This document shows, in pieces, positions 13,000 through 20,951 of a stretch of 36,650 nt of DNA (its first letter is position 1; every line of letters begins with the position of its first letter). Source of the stretch: Variovorax sp. YR752 (lineage in GTDB: Bacteria; Pseudomonadota; Gammaproteobacteria; Burkholderiales; Burkholderiaceae_C); contig CAMATD010000020.1 of assembly GCA_945860785.1 (NCBI GenBank), positions 1 to 36,650 on the forward strand. The letters run 5' to 3'. Below the pieces are notes generated by a model. It searched no databases. It had not been told where the DNA came from and saw only the letters and a list, made by a program, of their open reading frames with translations. A program made the translations under genes and the position numbers.

Positions 13000-13968
13000 A
13001 TGAATGCGCCACGCACAAGGGTGCAGCGGCGCCCTGTGCATGGGGTGTTGTTGCTCGACAAACCGCTGGGACTCTCCAGCAACCAGGCCTTGCAGAAGGC
13101 CAAGTGGTTGCTGCGTGCCGAAAAAGCGGGCCATACCGGCACGCTCGATCCATTGGCCACCGGCGTTCTGCCGCTGTGCTTTGGTGCGGCCACCAAGTTC
13201 AGCCAGCTGCACCTCGATGCCGACAAGACCTACGAGGCCACGGCGCGCCTGGGCGTCAAGACTTCGACCGGCGATGCCGAGGGCGAAGTGATCTCCGAGC
13301 GCCCGGTGCACGTCACGCCTGAAGACCTGGCGCGCGCCGAGGCGCAGTTCAGCGGCCCGATCCGCCAGGTTCCGCCGATGCACAGCGCACTCAAGAAAGA
13401 CGGCAAGGCGCTGTACGAGTACGCGCGTGAAGGCATCGAGATCGAGCGGGCGCCGCGCGACGTCGTGATTCACGCACTGAAGATCACGCAGGCGGCCGCC
13501 GAATCGGCGAGCAATGCTATAAAAATAGTAGCCGCCGTGAGCAAAGGCACCTACATCCGGACGCTGGGCGAAGACATCGGCGAGGCCTTGGGCTGCGGTG
13601 CCCACCTCACGTCGCTGCGCCGCACGGCCACGGGCGGTTTCGGCGTGGCGCAGTGCATCACGCTCGAGGCGCTCGAAGCCATGAACGAGGAAGAGCGGCT
13701 GGCGCAGTTGTTGCCTGCCGAATCCCTGGTCGAAGGCCATACGATCGTCACGCTCGGCAGCGAAGATGCAGGGCGCTTTTTGTCCGGCCTGCGCCGCCGT
13801 GGCGCGTGGGCCGATGCGACCCATGTGGCGGTCTTCGGCGAAGCGCCTCCTGCCTTCCTGGGCACGGCGCACATCGCCGCCAATGAATTGATTCCGGGGC
13901 GCTTGCTGAACCCCATCGAAATCCAGCAAATTCTTTTGAACGCACAACAGACCGAAGCGACACCATGA
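13000..13968 (+). CDS. truB: tRNA pseudouridine(55) synthase TruB
   Basis: TruB converts U55 of the tRNA T-loop to pseudouridine. The 322-residue protein shows the N-terminal [20 protein letters not shown], the catalytic motif [15 protein letters not shown] with catalytic Asp50, the substrate motif [25 protein letters not shown], and [18 protein letters not shown]-like C-terminal part (about 240-322) ends with PGRLLNP. The ATG at 13000 nearly abuts rbfA, and the stop overlaps the typA start in ATGA. An AT-rich, partly palindromic 17-mer at 13516-13532 lies inside the gene and encodes part of NAIKIVAAV just before SKGTYIRT. It looks inserted in otherwise GC-rich codons but keeps the frame. Confidence 0.97.
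   Translation: MNAPRTRVQRRPVHGVLLLDKPLGLSSNQALQKAKWLLRAEKAGHTGTLDPLATGVLPLCFGAATKFSQLHLDADKTYEATARLGVKTSTGDAEGEVISERPVHVTPEDLARAEAQFSGPIRQVPPMHSALKKDGKALYEYAREGIEIERAPRDVVIHALKITQAAAESASNAIKIVAAVSKGTYIRTLGEDIGEALGCGAHLTSLRRTATGGFGVAQCITLEALEAMNEEERLAQLLPAESLVEGHTIVTLGSEDAGRFLSGLRRRGAWADATHVAVFGEAPPAFLGTAHIAANELIPGRLLNPIEIQQILLNAQQTEATP
13516..13532. repeat. Short AT-rich imperfect palindrome inside truB
   Basis: GCTATAAAAATAGTAGC reads as GCTAT / AGTAGC arms around an A-rich centre, in a gene that is otherwise strongly GC-rich. I associate similar GCTA-N-TAGC palindromes with dispersed small repeats in Comamonadaceae genomes. That link is from memory and cannot be tested within this window, which holds one copy. 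Confidence 0.4.
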
Positions 13969-15803
13969 GTACCAACCAAATCCGCAATATCGCCATCATT
14001 GCCCACGTGGACCATGGCAAGACCACGATGGTCGACCAGCTCCTGCGCCAGTCCGGCACCTTCGCCGAGCACGAGAAGGTCGTCGACACGGTGATGGACA
14101 ACAACGCCATCGAAAAGGAACGTGGCATCACGATCCTGGCCAAGAACTGCGCCGTGACCTGGGAAGGCACGCACATCAACATCGTCGACACTCCGGGCCA
14201 CGCGGACTTCGGCGGCGAAGTGGAACGCGCGCTGTCGATGGTCGACGGCGTGGTGCTGCTGATCGACGCGCAGGAAGGCCCGATGCCGCAGACGCGCTTC
14301 GTGACCAAGAAGGCGCTCGCGCTCGGCCTGAAGCCGATCCTGGTCGTGAACAAGGTCGACAAGCCGGGCGCCAACCCCGACAAGGTGGTCAACGCCGCCT
14401 TCGACCTGTTCGACAAGCTCGGTGCCACCGACGAACAACTCGACTTCCCCGTGGTGTACGCCTCGGGCATCAACGGCTGGTCGTCGATGGAAGAGGGCGC
14501 TCCCGGTGAGCAGTGGGGTCCCGACATGTCGGCCCTGTTCAACACCATCCTGCAGCACGTGCCGGCACAGAAGGGCGATCCGAATGCGCCGCTGCAACTG
14601 CAGATTTCCGCACTCGACTTCTCGACCTTCGTCGGCCGTATCGGCGTGGGCCGCATCAGCCAGGGCACGCTGCGCCCCATGACGGACGTGGTGGTGATGG
14701 AAGGTCCGGACGGCAAGGCCGTCAAGGGCCGCATCAACCAGGTGCTGACCTTCCAGGGCCTGGAACGCGTGCAGGCCACGGAAGCCGGCCCGGGCGAAAT
14801 CGTGCTGATCAACGGCGTGGCCGACATCGGCATCGGCGTGACCATCACCGCCCCCACCAACCCGGCACCACTGCCCATGCTCAAGGTCGACGAACCGACC
14901 CTGACCATGAACTTCTGCGTCAACACCAGCCCGCTGGCTGGCCGCGAAGGCAAGTACATCACCAGCCGCCAGATCTGGGACCGCCTGCAAAAGGAGCTGC
15001 AACACAACGTGGCCCTGCGCGTGAAGGAAACCGACGAAGAAGGCATCTTCGAAGTCATGGGCCGCGGCGAACTGCACCTGACCATCCTCTTGGAGAACAT
15101 GCGCCGCGAAGGCTATGAACTGGCCGTGTCCAAGCCGCGCGTGGTGTTCCGCACCGTCAACGGCGAAAAGCACGAGCCGATCGAACTGGTCACGGCCGAC
15201 ATCGAAGACCAGCACCAGGGCGGCGTGATGCAGGCGCTGGGCGAGCGCAAGGGCGAACTGGTCAACATGGAACCGGACGGCCGCGGCCGCGTGCGCCTCG
15301 AGTACCGCATTCCGGCGCGGGGCCTGATCGGCTTCACCAACGAATTCCTGAACCTGACGCGCGGCTCGGGCCTCATCAGCAACATCTTCGACAGCTACGA
15401 AGCGCACAAGGGCGACATCGGCAGCCGCAAGAACGGCGTGCTGATCTCGATGGACGACGGTGAAATCTTCACCTACGCGCTGGGCAAGCTGGACGACCGC
15501 GGCCGCATGTTCGTGCGCGCCAACGACCCGGTGTACGAAGGCATGATCGTCGGCATCCACAGCCGCGACAACGACCTCGTGGTGAACGCCACGCGCACCA
15601 AGCAGCTGACCAACTTCCGCGTCTCCGGCAAGGAAGACGCGATCAAGGTCACGCCGCCGATCGACCTCACGCTCGAATACGGCGTGGAATTCATCGAGGA
15701 CGACGAGCTGGTCGAAATCACGCCCAAGAGCGTGCGCCTGCGCAAGCGCTACCTGAAGGAACACGAGCGCAAGCGCGCCGGCCGCGACACGCAAGCCGCC
15801 TGA
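13965..15803 (+). CDS. typA: Ribosome-associated GTPase TypA/BipA
   Basis: TypA (BipA) is an EF-G-like GTPase that helps 50S assembly and stress adaptation. The 612-residue protein has the G domain motifs [15 protein letters not shown] (residues 13-27), the switch region [32 protein letters not shown] and NKVDKPGA, then a beta-barrel domain, two alpha/beta domains ([19 protein letters not shown]) and the family-specific C-terminal domain ([24 protein letters not shown]). It starts at the ATG at 13965, overlapping the truB stop by four bases. It is the last gene of the translation operon and is intact. The lysine/arginine-rich tail is normal for TypA. Confidence 0.98.
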   Translation: MSTNQIRNIAIIAHVDHGKTTMVDQLLRQSGTFAEHEKVVDTVMDNNAIEKERGITILAKNCAVTWEGTHINIVDTPGHADFGGEVERALSMVDGVVLLIDAQEGPMPQTRFVTKKALALGLKPILVVNKVDKPGANPDKVVNAAFDLFDKLGATDEQLDFPVVYASGINGWSSMEEGAPGEQWGPDMSALFNTILQHVPAQKGDPNAPLQLQISALDFSTFVGRIGVGRISQGTLRPMTDVVVMEGPDGKAVKGRINQVLTFQGLERVQATEAGPGEIVLINGVADIGIGVTITAPTNPAPLPMLKVDEPTLTMNFCVNTSPLAGREGKYITSRQIWDRLQKELQHNVALRVKETDEEGIFEVMGRGELHLTILLENMRREGYELAVSKPRVVFRTVNGEKHEPIELVTADIEDQHQGGVMQALGERKGELVNMEPDGRGRVRLEYRIPARGLIGFTNEFLNLTRGSGLISNIFDSYEAHKGDIGSRKNGVLISMDDGEIFTYALGKLDDRGRMFVRANDPVYEGMIVGIHSRDNDLVVNATRTKQLTNFRVSGKEDAIKVTPPIDLTLEYGVEFIEDDELVEITPKSVRLRKRYLKEHERKRAGRDTQAA

Positions 15804-15816
15804 CCCTGAGGGGCCC

Positions 15817-16737
15817 ATGCGCCTGACGCACGGCGGAGCTGTGTGGCTGATGGTCGTCGTGACCCTGATGTGGGGCACGGCGGGCGTCGTCACGCGGCAC
15901 CTCGTGCAGGCGCACAGTTTCGAGATCACCTTCTGGCGCAGCCTCTTCACGATGCTGGCGCTGCTGGTGATCTTGCCGCTTTGGCGGGGACGCGCCGTGT
16001 GCTCGCAGCTGCGCAGCGGCGGACGCGCGCTCTGGATCTCGGGCGTCTGCTAGGCCGTGATGTTCACGGCCTTCATGGTGGCGCTCACGATGGCTTCCAC
16101 GGCCAGCGTGCTGGTCACGATGTCGCTCGGGCCACTGCTCACCGCGCTGGCCGCGCGCATCTTCATCGGTCATCGGCTGCCCGCGCGCACCTGGCTCGCG
16201 ATCGTGGTCGCGGGCCTTGGCATCGGCTGGATGTATGGCACGCAGCTGATGCAGGGCGGGGCGGGCGGATCGCTGCTCGGCACGCTGGTTGCGCTGTGCG
16301 TGCCTCTGGCCGGCGCCACCAACTGGACCGTCGTTCAGCACGCGCATGCCAAGGGGCATGATATCGACCTGGTGCCCGCCGTGCTGATCGGCGCGGTGCT
16401 CACGGCCCTGTTCACGCTGCCCTTCGCCTTGCCGTTCCAGGCAAGCGCGCACGATCTCGGTCTGCTGGCTTTTCTGGGCGTGTTCCAGCTGGCCATCCCC
16501 TGTGTGCTGTCGGTGCTTTGCGCGCAGGTGCTGAAGGCGCCCGAGGTGGCCTTGCTGGCGCTGTTCGAAGTGATCTTCGGCATCGCGCTGGCCTGGATCG
16601 GCGCCGGCGAAGAGCCTGCCTCCAGCGTGCTGACCGGTGGTGCCCTGGTCATCGGCGCGCTGGTGTTCAACGAACTGCTGGCGCTGCGTGGACGGCGCAC
16701 CACGGCGGCCGACAACGCGCTGCCGGGCGCGCACTGA
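15817..16737 (+). pseudogene. EamA/DMT-family permease interrupted by an amber codon
   Basis: This is a ten-helix drug/metabolite-type transporter with two EamA repeats (about residues 8-145 and 160-292); the substrate is unknown. The ATG at 15817 is 13 bp after typA, behind GAGGGG. TAG at 16051-16053 replaces codon 79 in the context GVC-stop-AVMFTAFM. Because GLCWAVMFTAFM-like text is usual here, one TGG-to-TAG change is likely. The frame before and after the stop is the same, and the 306-codon length is otherwise normal. A partial protein could start at the ATG at 16057 but would lack the first helices. The stop is followed by a strong terminator. Confidence 0.85.
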
Positions 16738-16744
16738 AAAGAAA

Positions 16745-16772
16745 AAAGGCCCCGGCAAACACCGGGGCCTTT
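16745..16772. terminator. Bidirectional intrinsic terminator
   Basis: AAAGGCCCCGG (16745-16755) and CCGGGGCCTTT (16762-16772) form a perfect 11-bp stem with a 6-base loop. Read on the minus strand it is followed by six T, so it is strongest for the lipoprotein gene ending at 16794. On the plus strand it can end the EamA/typA transcript. The two genes converge here. Confidence 0.88.
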
Positions 16773-16793
16773 CACGATCAGACGATCACGGGA

Positions 16794-17186
16794 TCAGGGG
16801 CGGGCGATCTTCCAGGAGCCGGCCACGCCGTCACCTGTCTTGTCGCCAGCCTTGACGTCCTTCGCCCAGTAGTACAGCGGCCAGCCCTTGTAGGCCCACT
16901 GGCGCTTGCCGTCTTCGCGAATGATGATGGTGTAGCCGCCGATGGGTCTGGCGGTTTCGGCCACAGGGAGCGGCAGCCAGTTGGTGGCGCACTGGGCGTT
17001 GCAGGCGGAAGTGCCGGCGCTGGCCGTGTCCTTGGTGAAGGTGTAGAGCGTCATGCCGTTCGGTCCGACCAGCACGCCATCGGCGGTACGGGTGGGCGTG
17101 TCGGGCGCACTGGCCGTCTTATTGGACATGCCGCCGCAGCCGGCGAGCAAGGCCGCCGCGAGGATCGAGGCGCTGAGCAATTTCAT
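16794..17186 (-). CDS. COG4315-type secreted-repeat lipoprotein
   Basis: This small lipoprotein has two copies of the 'secreted repeat of unknown function' (Lipoprotein_15 family). The lipobox is LLAGC (cysteine near residue 17) after MKLLSASILAAALL. The repeats read LVGPNGMTLYTFTKD...ATNWLPLP and KRQWAYKGWPLYYWAKD...KTGDGVAGSWKIA. The ATG at 17186 follows GGAG. The molecular function is unknown. The gene is the distal member of a minus-strand cluster with an ECF sigma factor, an anti-sigma factor and a paralogue (18483-18863), which implies control by that sigma factor. The bidirectional terminator at 16745-16772 lies directly downstream. The frame is intact. Confidence 0.92.
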   Translation of the reverse strand: MKLLSASILAAALLAGCGGMSNKTASAPDTPTRTADGVLVGPNGMTLYTFTKDTASAGTSACNAQCATNWLPLPVAETARPIGGYTIIIREDGKRQWAYKGWPLYYWAKDVKAGDKTGDGVAGSWKIARP

Positions 17187-17239
17187 GCAGTTTCTCCTTC
17201 AGTTGAAAAATCGCGAAAACAAGGCGGTTGGTTGCGCGA

Positions 17240-17258
17240 CCCGGCAGTTTATGCCGGG
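17240..17258 (-). promoter_or_regulatory. Hairpin with GGCATAAA element upstream of the lipoprotein gene
   Basis: Read on the minus strand, CCCGGCA-TAAAC-TGCCGGG is a perfect 7-bp stem directly after the anti-sigma stop codon. It contains GGCATAAA (17248-17255), 61 bp before the lipoprotein start. A related GGAATAAA lies 66 bp before the paralogue at 18863. It could be an ECF-type promoter element, an intra-operon terminator lacking a T-run, or an mRNA-stability hairpin. Confidence 0.4.
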
Positions 17259-17259
17259 G

Positions 17260-17927
17260 TTACGACAAATCGCGGTAGGTGAGGGTCGCGAGTTTCAGCA
17301 AAACATCACGCGGTAGCTTGCCAGCAACGGCATAACCGAAACCCTGGTCGACCCAGTAGAAGCTGGGCACCGGTCCTTCCGAGGCGAAGCGGAAGGCTGT
17401 TTCCCGCAATGCAGCGGTGCCCGCCGTCCGGTCGTCCAGGGTGCCGATGTAGAGCGTGACGCGCTCGCCGGCAGCGTCTTCGAACATGAACTGGGCGCGA
17501 GCGCCGGTTTCTCCCGGCAGCAGGCGTCCTCCCACCAGCGTGTAGCCCAGGCTCGACAGGTCCGGCGCCTTGGCCAGCTGGGCGCCGGCGCGCGTTGCCG
17601 ACCACTGGGCGTTGCCGAGCCAGCCGGCGGCAAAGGCGATCAGCACGCCGGCCGCCATGCCGCCCCAGCGCATCCAGCTGCTGCGCTGCGCATGCCGGGG
17701 CAGGCTGCGGTCGAGTGCGCGCATCAGGGGGCGCCGGAACCGGCTCGTCGAGCAATTCGCCGTGCAGCCGGCGCAACGCGTCGCGCTGGGCGTGCCAGGC
17801 TGCCACCTGCGCGGCGATGGCCGGGTCGCGCACCAGGGCGTCTTCGACCTCGGCGCGGCGATCGGGGGCCAGCTGGCCATCGACCAGTGCGTGCAGCTCG
17901 TCGTCGGTAGGGGGCGGGGCGGTTCAT
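17260..17927 (-). pseudogene. Anti-sigma factor (membrane-anchored), two frameshifts
   Basis: This would be the transmembrane anti-sigma factor of the adjacent ECF sigma factor. Correct reading across three frames gives an N-terminal sigma-binding region (TDDELHALVDGQLAPDRRAEVEDALVRDP, here split: TDDELHALVDGQLAPDRR then AEVEDALVRDP), one membrane helix (GGMAAGVLIAFAAGWLGN) and a periplasmic domain ending TLTYRDLS. Two single-base gains break it, one within the G-runs at 17910-17919 just after the start, and one in the five-G run at 17727-17731. Removing both gives exactly 221 codons. Both lesions are in homopolymers, which is typical of indel sequencing error but also of slippage mutation. 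The ATG at 17927 lies 16 bp after the sigma stop. Confidence 0.8.
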
Positions 17928-17943
17928 GGTGCGACAGCGGGTT

Positions 17944-18458
17944 TCACTTGAGGCGGCGCAGGCCGGGGCGGCTTGGCGCGGAGGCGCCATCCAGCAGTTC
18001 CTGCAGCCGGACGCGGGCGCGCGAGAGGCGCGACATCACGGTGCCGGCCGGAATGCCGAGCACCTTGGCCACCTCGGCATAGGACAGGTCTTCGAGCGTC
18101 ACCAGCAGCAGCACGGCGCGCTGCTCCTCGGGCAGTTGCATCAGGCAGCGCTGCAGGTCGATGCCGGTGCCCTGGTCGCGGCCCGGATCGACACCGCCAT
18201 GCAGCTCGTGCGCCACGTCGTCCAGCGGCACGACGCTGTGCGGCGGCGGTGTGCGCCGCACCTGGCTCGCGAAGATGTTGTGCATGACGGTGAACAGTCA
18301 TGCGCGCAGGTCGCTGCCCACCGCCCAGAGCCGCCACTTGCTGCAGGCCCGCTCGAGCGTGTCCTGCACCAGGTCGTCGGCGGCCCACGCGTTGCCCGTG
18401 AGCGCGCGCGCATAGCGGCGCAGGCTCGGGATGTGGTCGACCAGCAGGGGGCGTCCAT
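17944..18458 (-). pseudogene. ECF RNA polymerase sigma factor with frameshift and internal stop
   Basis: This is a sigma-70 family ECF factor. Region 2 reads IPSLRRYARALTGNAWAADDLVQDTLERA in two parts, with the -10-binding DLRA[W]LFTVMHNIFAS. Region 4 reads LPEEQRAVLLLVTLEDL and AEVAKVLGIPAGTVMSRLSRAR. Two lesions are seen: the five-G run at 18447-18451 appears to have lost one G, so the ATG at 18458 is out of frame with region 2, and TGA at 18298-18300 replaces the near-invariant tryptophan of region 2 (TGG to TGA). Correcting the indel gives 171 residues, normal for the family. A selenocysteine reading is not credible at this position. It is second in a four-gene minus-strand cluster, with the anti-sigma gene 16 bp downstream. 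Confidence 0.82.
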
Positions 18459-18482
18459 GGGTGGGCGGGAGGCGCGTTCCGA

Positions 18483-18863
18483 TCAGGGCTTGGCGGTTTT
18501 CCAGGTGCCGTTGACGCCGTCGCCGGTCTTGTCGCCCGGCTTGGTGTCCTTGGCCCAGTAGTAGAGCGGCCAGCCCTTGGCGGCCCATTGCTTCTTGCCG
18601 TCGTCGCGCGTGACGATGGTGAAGTCGCCGGCAGCCTTGTCGGCGTCGGTGGCCATGAAGGGCGGCCAGTTGGTCGCGTAGCCGCCGTTGCAGACCGACT
18701 TGCCGTTGCCGGCCGTGTCCTTGTCGAAGGTGTAGAGCGTCATGCCGTTCGGGCCGACCAGCGCGCCATCGGCGGGTTTGGGCTGCGCGAGTGCGGGAAG
18801 TGCGAGCAGGCTGCTCAGTAGCGCGGCGGCAATGCCGACGGAGGAAGCGCGGAAAGGCGACAT
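18483..18863 (-). CDS. COG4315-type secreted-repeat protein (paralogue)
   Basis: This is a secreted protein with the same two repeats as the product of 16794-17186 (LVGPNGMTLYTFDKD and KKQWAAKGWPLYYWAKDTKPG). It has a cleavable signal peptide (SVGIAAALLSSLLALPALAQ) instead of a lipobox, so one paralogue is lipid-anchored and the other is free in the periplasm. I chose the ATG at 18863 because AGGAG precedes it; the longer frame to 18905 adds an implausible basic leader. It is the first gene of the cluster COG4315-sigma-anti-sigma-COG4315. Function is unknown and the frame is intact. Confidence 0.9.
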   Translation of the reverse strand: MSPFRASSVGIAAALLSSLLALPALAQPKPADGALVGPNGMTLYTFDKDTAGNGKSVCNGGYATNWPPFMATDADKAAGDFTIVTRDDGKKQWAAKGWPLYYWAKDTKPGDKTGDGVNGTWKTAKP

Positions 18864-18956
18864 GGAAAGACTCCTGGGTTGGTGGCATCGACGATCCGAT
18901 GACACCGCACAAATGCCTGCAGCCCGCCTTTTATTCCATGCCGCGCAAAAAAAGAA

Positions 18957-19433
18957 CTAGCGGCCGCGGCTCTTCATGGCGCGTTCCACCTCGCGCTTGC
19001 CTTCGCGGTCCTTGATGGTGTCGCGCTTGTCGTGCTCGGCCTTGCCCTTGGCAAGGGCGACCTCGCATTTCACCTTGCCGGCCTTCCAGTGCAGGTTGAG
19101 CGGCACCAGCGTATAGCCCTTCTGCTCGATCTTGCCGACCAGGCGGCGGATTTCTTCCTTGTGCAGCAGCAGCTTCTTGGTGCGGATCGAATCGGGGTTG
19201 ACGTGGGTCGAAGCGCTCTTGAGCGGATTGATCTGCAGGCCCACGACGAACAGCTCGCCGTTGCGGATCACCACGTAGCCGTCGGTGAGCTGCACCTTGC
19301 CTTCGCGCAGGGATTTGACTTCCCAGCCTTCGAGAACGATGCCGGCCTCGAAGCGTTCTTCGAAGAAATAGTTGTACGCGGCCTTCTTGTTGTCGGCAAT
19401 GCGGGAGGAGGTATCTTGTTTCTTTGTGGCCAT
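18957..19433 (-). CDS. smpB: SsrA-binding protein SmpB
   Basis: SmpB binds tmRNA and brings it to stalled ribosomes for trans-translation. The 158-residue protein shows the usual beta-barrel: [48 protein letters not shown] and [19 protein letters not shown], followed by the lysine/arginine-rich tail [20 protein letters not shown] that enters the mRNA channel. The ATG at 19433 is divergent from ratA with 62 bp between them, which must hold both promoters. This smpB/ratA divergence is common in proteobacteria. Intact. Confidence 0.97.
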   Translation of the reverse strand: MATKKQDTSSRIADNKKAAYNYFFEERFEAGIVLEGWEVKSLREGKVQLTDGYVVIRNGELFVVGLQINPLKSASTHVNPDSIRTKKLLLHKEEIRRLVGKIEQKGYTLVPLNLHWKAGKVKCEVALAKGKAEHDKRDTIKDREGKREVERAMKSRGR

Positions 19434-19464
19434 GGCTCGGGAAGGTGGGGACGCATGGCTTCAA

Positions 19465-19475
19465 TACAATCCGTC
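19465..19475 (+). promoter_or_regulatory. Predicted ratA promoter, -10 element and discriminator
   Basis: TACAAT at 19465-19470 is a good -10 box 26 bp before the ratA start. The same 11-mer TACAATCCGTC occurs at 20925-20935 in front of guaB, also 17-22 bp before a start codon. No clear -35 is visible. Inferred from position and consensus only. Confidence 0.5.
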
Positions 19476-19495
19476 GCGCACGCTGCACCGATTCT

Positions 19496-19942
19496 ATGAA
19501 AACAGTCAACAAGTCCGTCCTCATCTGGTACAGCGCCGAAGAGATGTACGCGCTCGTCACCGATGTGGCGAAGTATCCGCAGTTCCTTCCGTGGTGCGAC
19601 AAGGCCCGGATCATCGAAGAGGACGAGGCGGGCATGACCGCCGAAGTCGGCCTGGCCTTCGGTGGTTTTCATCAGAGCTTCACCACCCGCAACACCCATG
19701 TCCCGGGGCGCGAGGTGCAACTGAAGCTGGTCGACGGACCGTTCTCCAACCTCGACGGCAACTGGAAGTTCGTGCCGGTGGGCGACCAGGGCGAGCGTGC
19801 GTGCCGCGTCGAGCTTCACATGAGCTACGGCTTCAGCAACTTCGCCTTGCAGGCGCTCGTGGGGCCTGTGTTCGACACGATCGCCTCCAGCCTTGTCGAG
19901 GCCTTCGTCAAGCGTGCCGAGCAGGTCTACGGCGCCAGCTGA
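19496..19942 (+). CDS. ratA: RatA-family protein (START-like/COQ10 domain)
   Basis: This is a 148-residue single-domain protein of the START/Bet v1-like superfamily. In E. coli RatA has been described as an inhibitor of 70S association, while its relatives (COQ10) bind ubiquinone, so the exact role is disputed. Family text is clear: SVLIWYSAEEMYALVTDVAKYPQFLPWC (in parts), LKLVDGPFSNLDGNWKF and FDTIASSLVEAFVKRAEQVYG. The ATG at 19496 overlaps the very short promoter shared with smpB. The stop overlaps the rnfH start in TGATG, so the pair is translationally coupled. Confidence 0.93.
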   Translation: MKTVNKSVLIWYSAEEMYALVTDVAKYPQFLPWCDKARIIEEDEAGMTAEVGLAFGGFHQSFTTRNTHVPGREVQLKLVDGPFSNLDGNWKFVPVGDQGERACRVELHMSYGFSNFALQALVGPVFDTIASSLVEAFVKRAEQVYGAS

Positions 19943-20277
19943 TGATCGAAGTCACGCTGAGCTGCTCGCCCGCGGCACGCGAGGTGTTCGAGCAGGTCTT
20001 GCGGCTCGCACCGGAGACGACGCTGAGCGATGCGGTGCTGGCCAGCAATCTGCCGCAGCGTTTTCCGGACCTGGACTGGCGGCATGCCATGACGCCAGGG
20101 ATCTGGGGCAGGGCGGTCGAGTGGGACCAGGCCCTGAAAGACGGTGATCGCATCGAGCTGTGCCGCCCCTTGAAGGTGGACCCCAAGGTGGCGCGCCGTG
20201 AGCGTTTTCAACGCCAGGGTGCCCGGGGCACCGGCCTTTTCGCGAACCGCCGCAAGGGCGGCAAGGCCGGCTACTGA
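19942..20277 (+). CDS. rnfH: RnfH-family protein (UPF0125)
   Basis: This is a small ubiquitin-like-fold protein (111 residues) of unknown exact role that pairs with ratA in many proteobacteria. Family text includes IEVTLSCSPAAREVFEQVL at the N-terminus, GIWGRAVEWDQALKDGDRIEL and the motif CRPLKVDPKVARRER. A basic, glycine-rich tail (RRKGGKAGY) follows. The ATG at 19942 overlaps the ratA stop by one base. The gene converges with the DUF4124 gene, leaving 15 bp between the stops with no clear terminator. Confidence 0.93.
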   Translation: MIEVTLSCSPAAREVFEQVLRLAPETTLSDAVLASNLPQRFPDLDWRHAMTPGIWGRAVEWDQALKDGDRIELCRPLKVDPKVARRERFQRQGARGTGLFANRRKGGKAGY

Positions 20278-20292
20278 CGCTGCCCCGGCTGC

Positions 20293-20823
20293 TTACTTGC
20301 AGTCGCTGCTGATGACGGACTGCAGGCGCTTCTGCTCGGCGGCACGGGCCGCGTCGTCCATGATCTCGCGCTCGCCCTGCGAATTGACCTTCGCGATGCG
20401 AATGCCGCTGTCGACCGTGGCCTTGCCTTCGCGGGCACGGGCACAGTAGTTGGCCTTGGCCTTGGCGACCTTGGCTTCTTCGGCGGCGCGCTTGGTCTTT
20501 TCTTCGGCCTCGGCCTTCTGGGTCTTTTCCTCGAGATCCTTGTCCACGCCGCTCGGCTTGGCAGTGCCGGCGCCTTCGCGCGGCTTGGCAGCCGCCGTTT
20601 CGGTGCCTTCGGCCGCCGGGGCATCCGGCGAAGAGATGCCGGTGGCCGTGCGCGGCGGCGGCGAGCCCGAACGGCGCAGGATGTTCTTCTCGGGAACATC
20701 AGGCGGCGGCGCCTGGTCGCTGAAGACCTTCTTGCCGTTCTTGTCGATCCATTGCCATTGCGCGCTCGCCGAGAGCGGCAACGCAACGACACATCCCACC
20801 AGCAGCCAGTGCATCAATTTCAT
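20293..20823 (-). CDS. DUF4124-domain exported protein
   Basis: This is a 176-residue protein with a signal peptide ([21 protein letters not shown]) followed directly by a DUF4124 motif ([19 protein letters not shown], residues 22-40). A Pro/Ala-rich linker then leads into a long charged helix ([20 protein letters not shown] and on) that is likely coiled coil. Two cysteines, one in [10 protein letters not shown] and one at the end (SDCK), could form a disulphide. Function is unknown. It sits next to guaB in many Burkholderiales. It is divergent from guaB, with 128 bp between the starts. Intact. Confidence 0.88.
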   Translation of the reverse strand: MKLMHWLLVGCVVALPLSASAQWQWIDKNGKKVFSDQAPPPDVPEKNILRRSGSPPPRTATGISSPDAPAAEGTETAAAKPREGAGTAKPSGVDKDLEEKTQKAEAEEKTKRAAEEAKVAKAKANYCARAREGKATVDSGIRIAKVNSQGEREIMDDAARAAEQKRLQSVISSDCK

Positions 20824-20924
20824 CCCCGAAGTTTAGCCGCGCCTTACATTTTGCAACATCCAAAAGCTGTGCTTTTGCAACGGTCCGAAAAAGCCCGGCC
20901 CGGCGAACGGCCCGGAGCCCTCGT

Positions 20925-20935
20925 TACAATCCGTC
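20925..20935 (+). promoter_or_regulatory. Predicted guaB promoter, -10 element and discriminator
   Basis: TACAAT at 20925-20930 lies 21 bp before the guaB ATG and is followed by CCGTC, giving the identical 11-mer seen before ratA. GGAGC at 20940-20944 would serve as ribosome-binding site. A small hairpin (AAAAGC-TGT-GCTTTT, near 20862) lies upstream. The -35 is not evident. Confidence 0.5.
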
Positions 20936-20951
20936 TTTTGGAGCTTCACCC

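Noticed and set aside
18298..18300. TGA in the sigma gene as a selenocysteine codon
   Set aside because: The position is a conserved tryptophan in sigma region 2, and no selenocysteine insertion element is apparent downstream.
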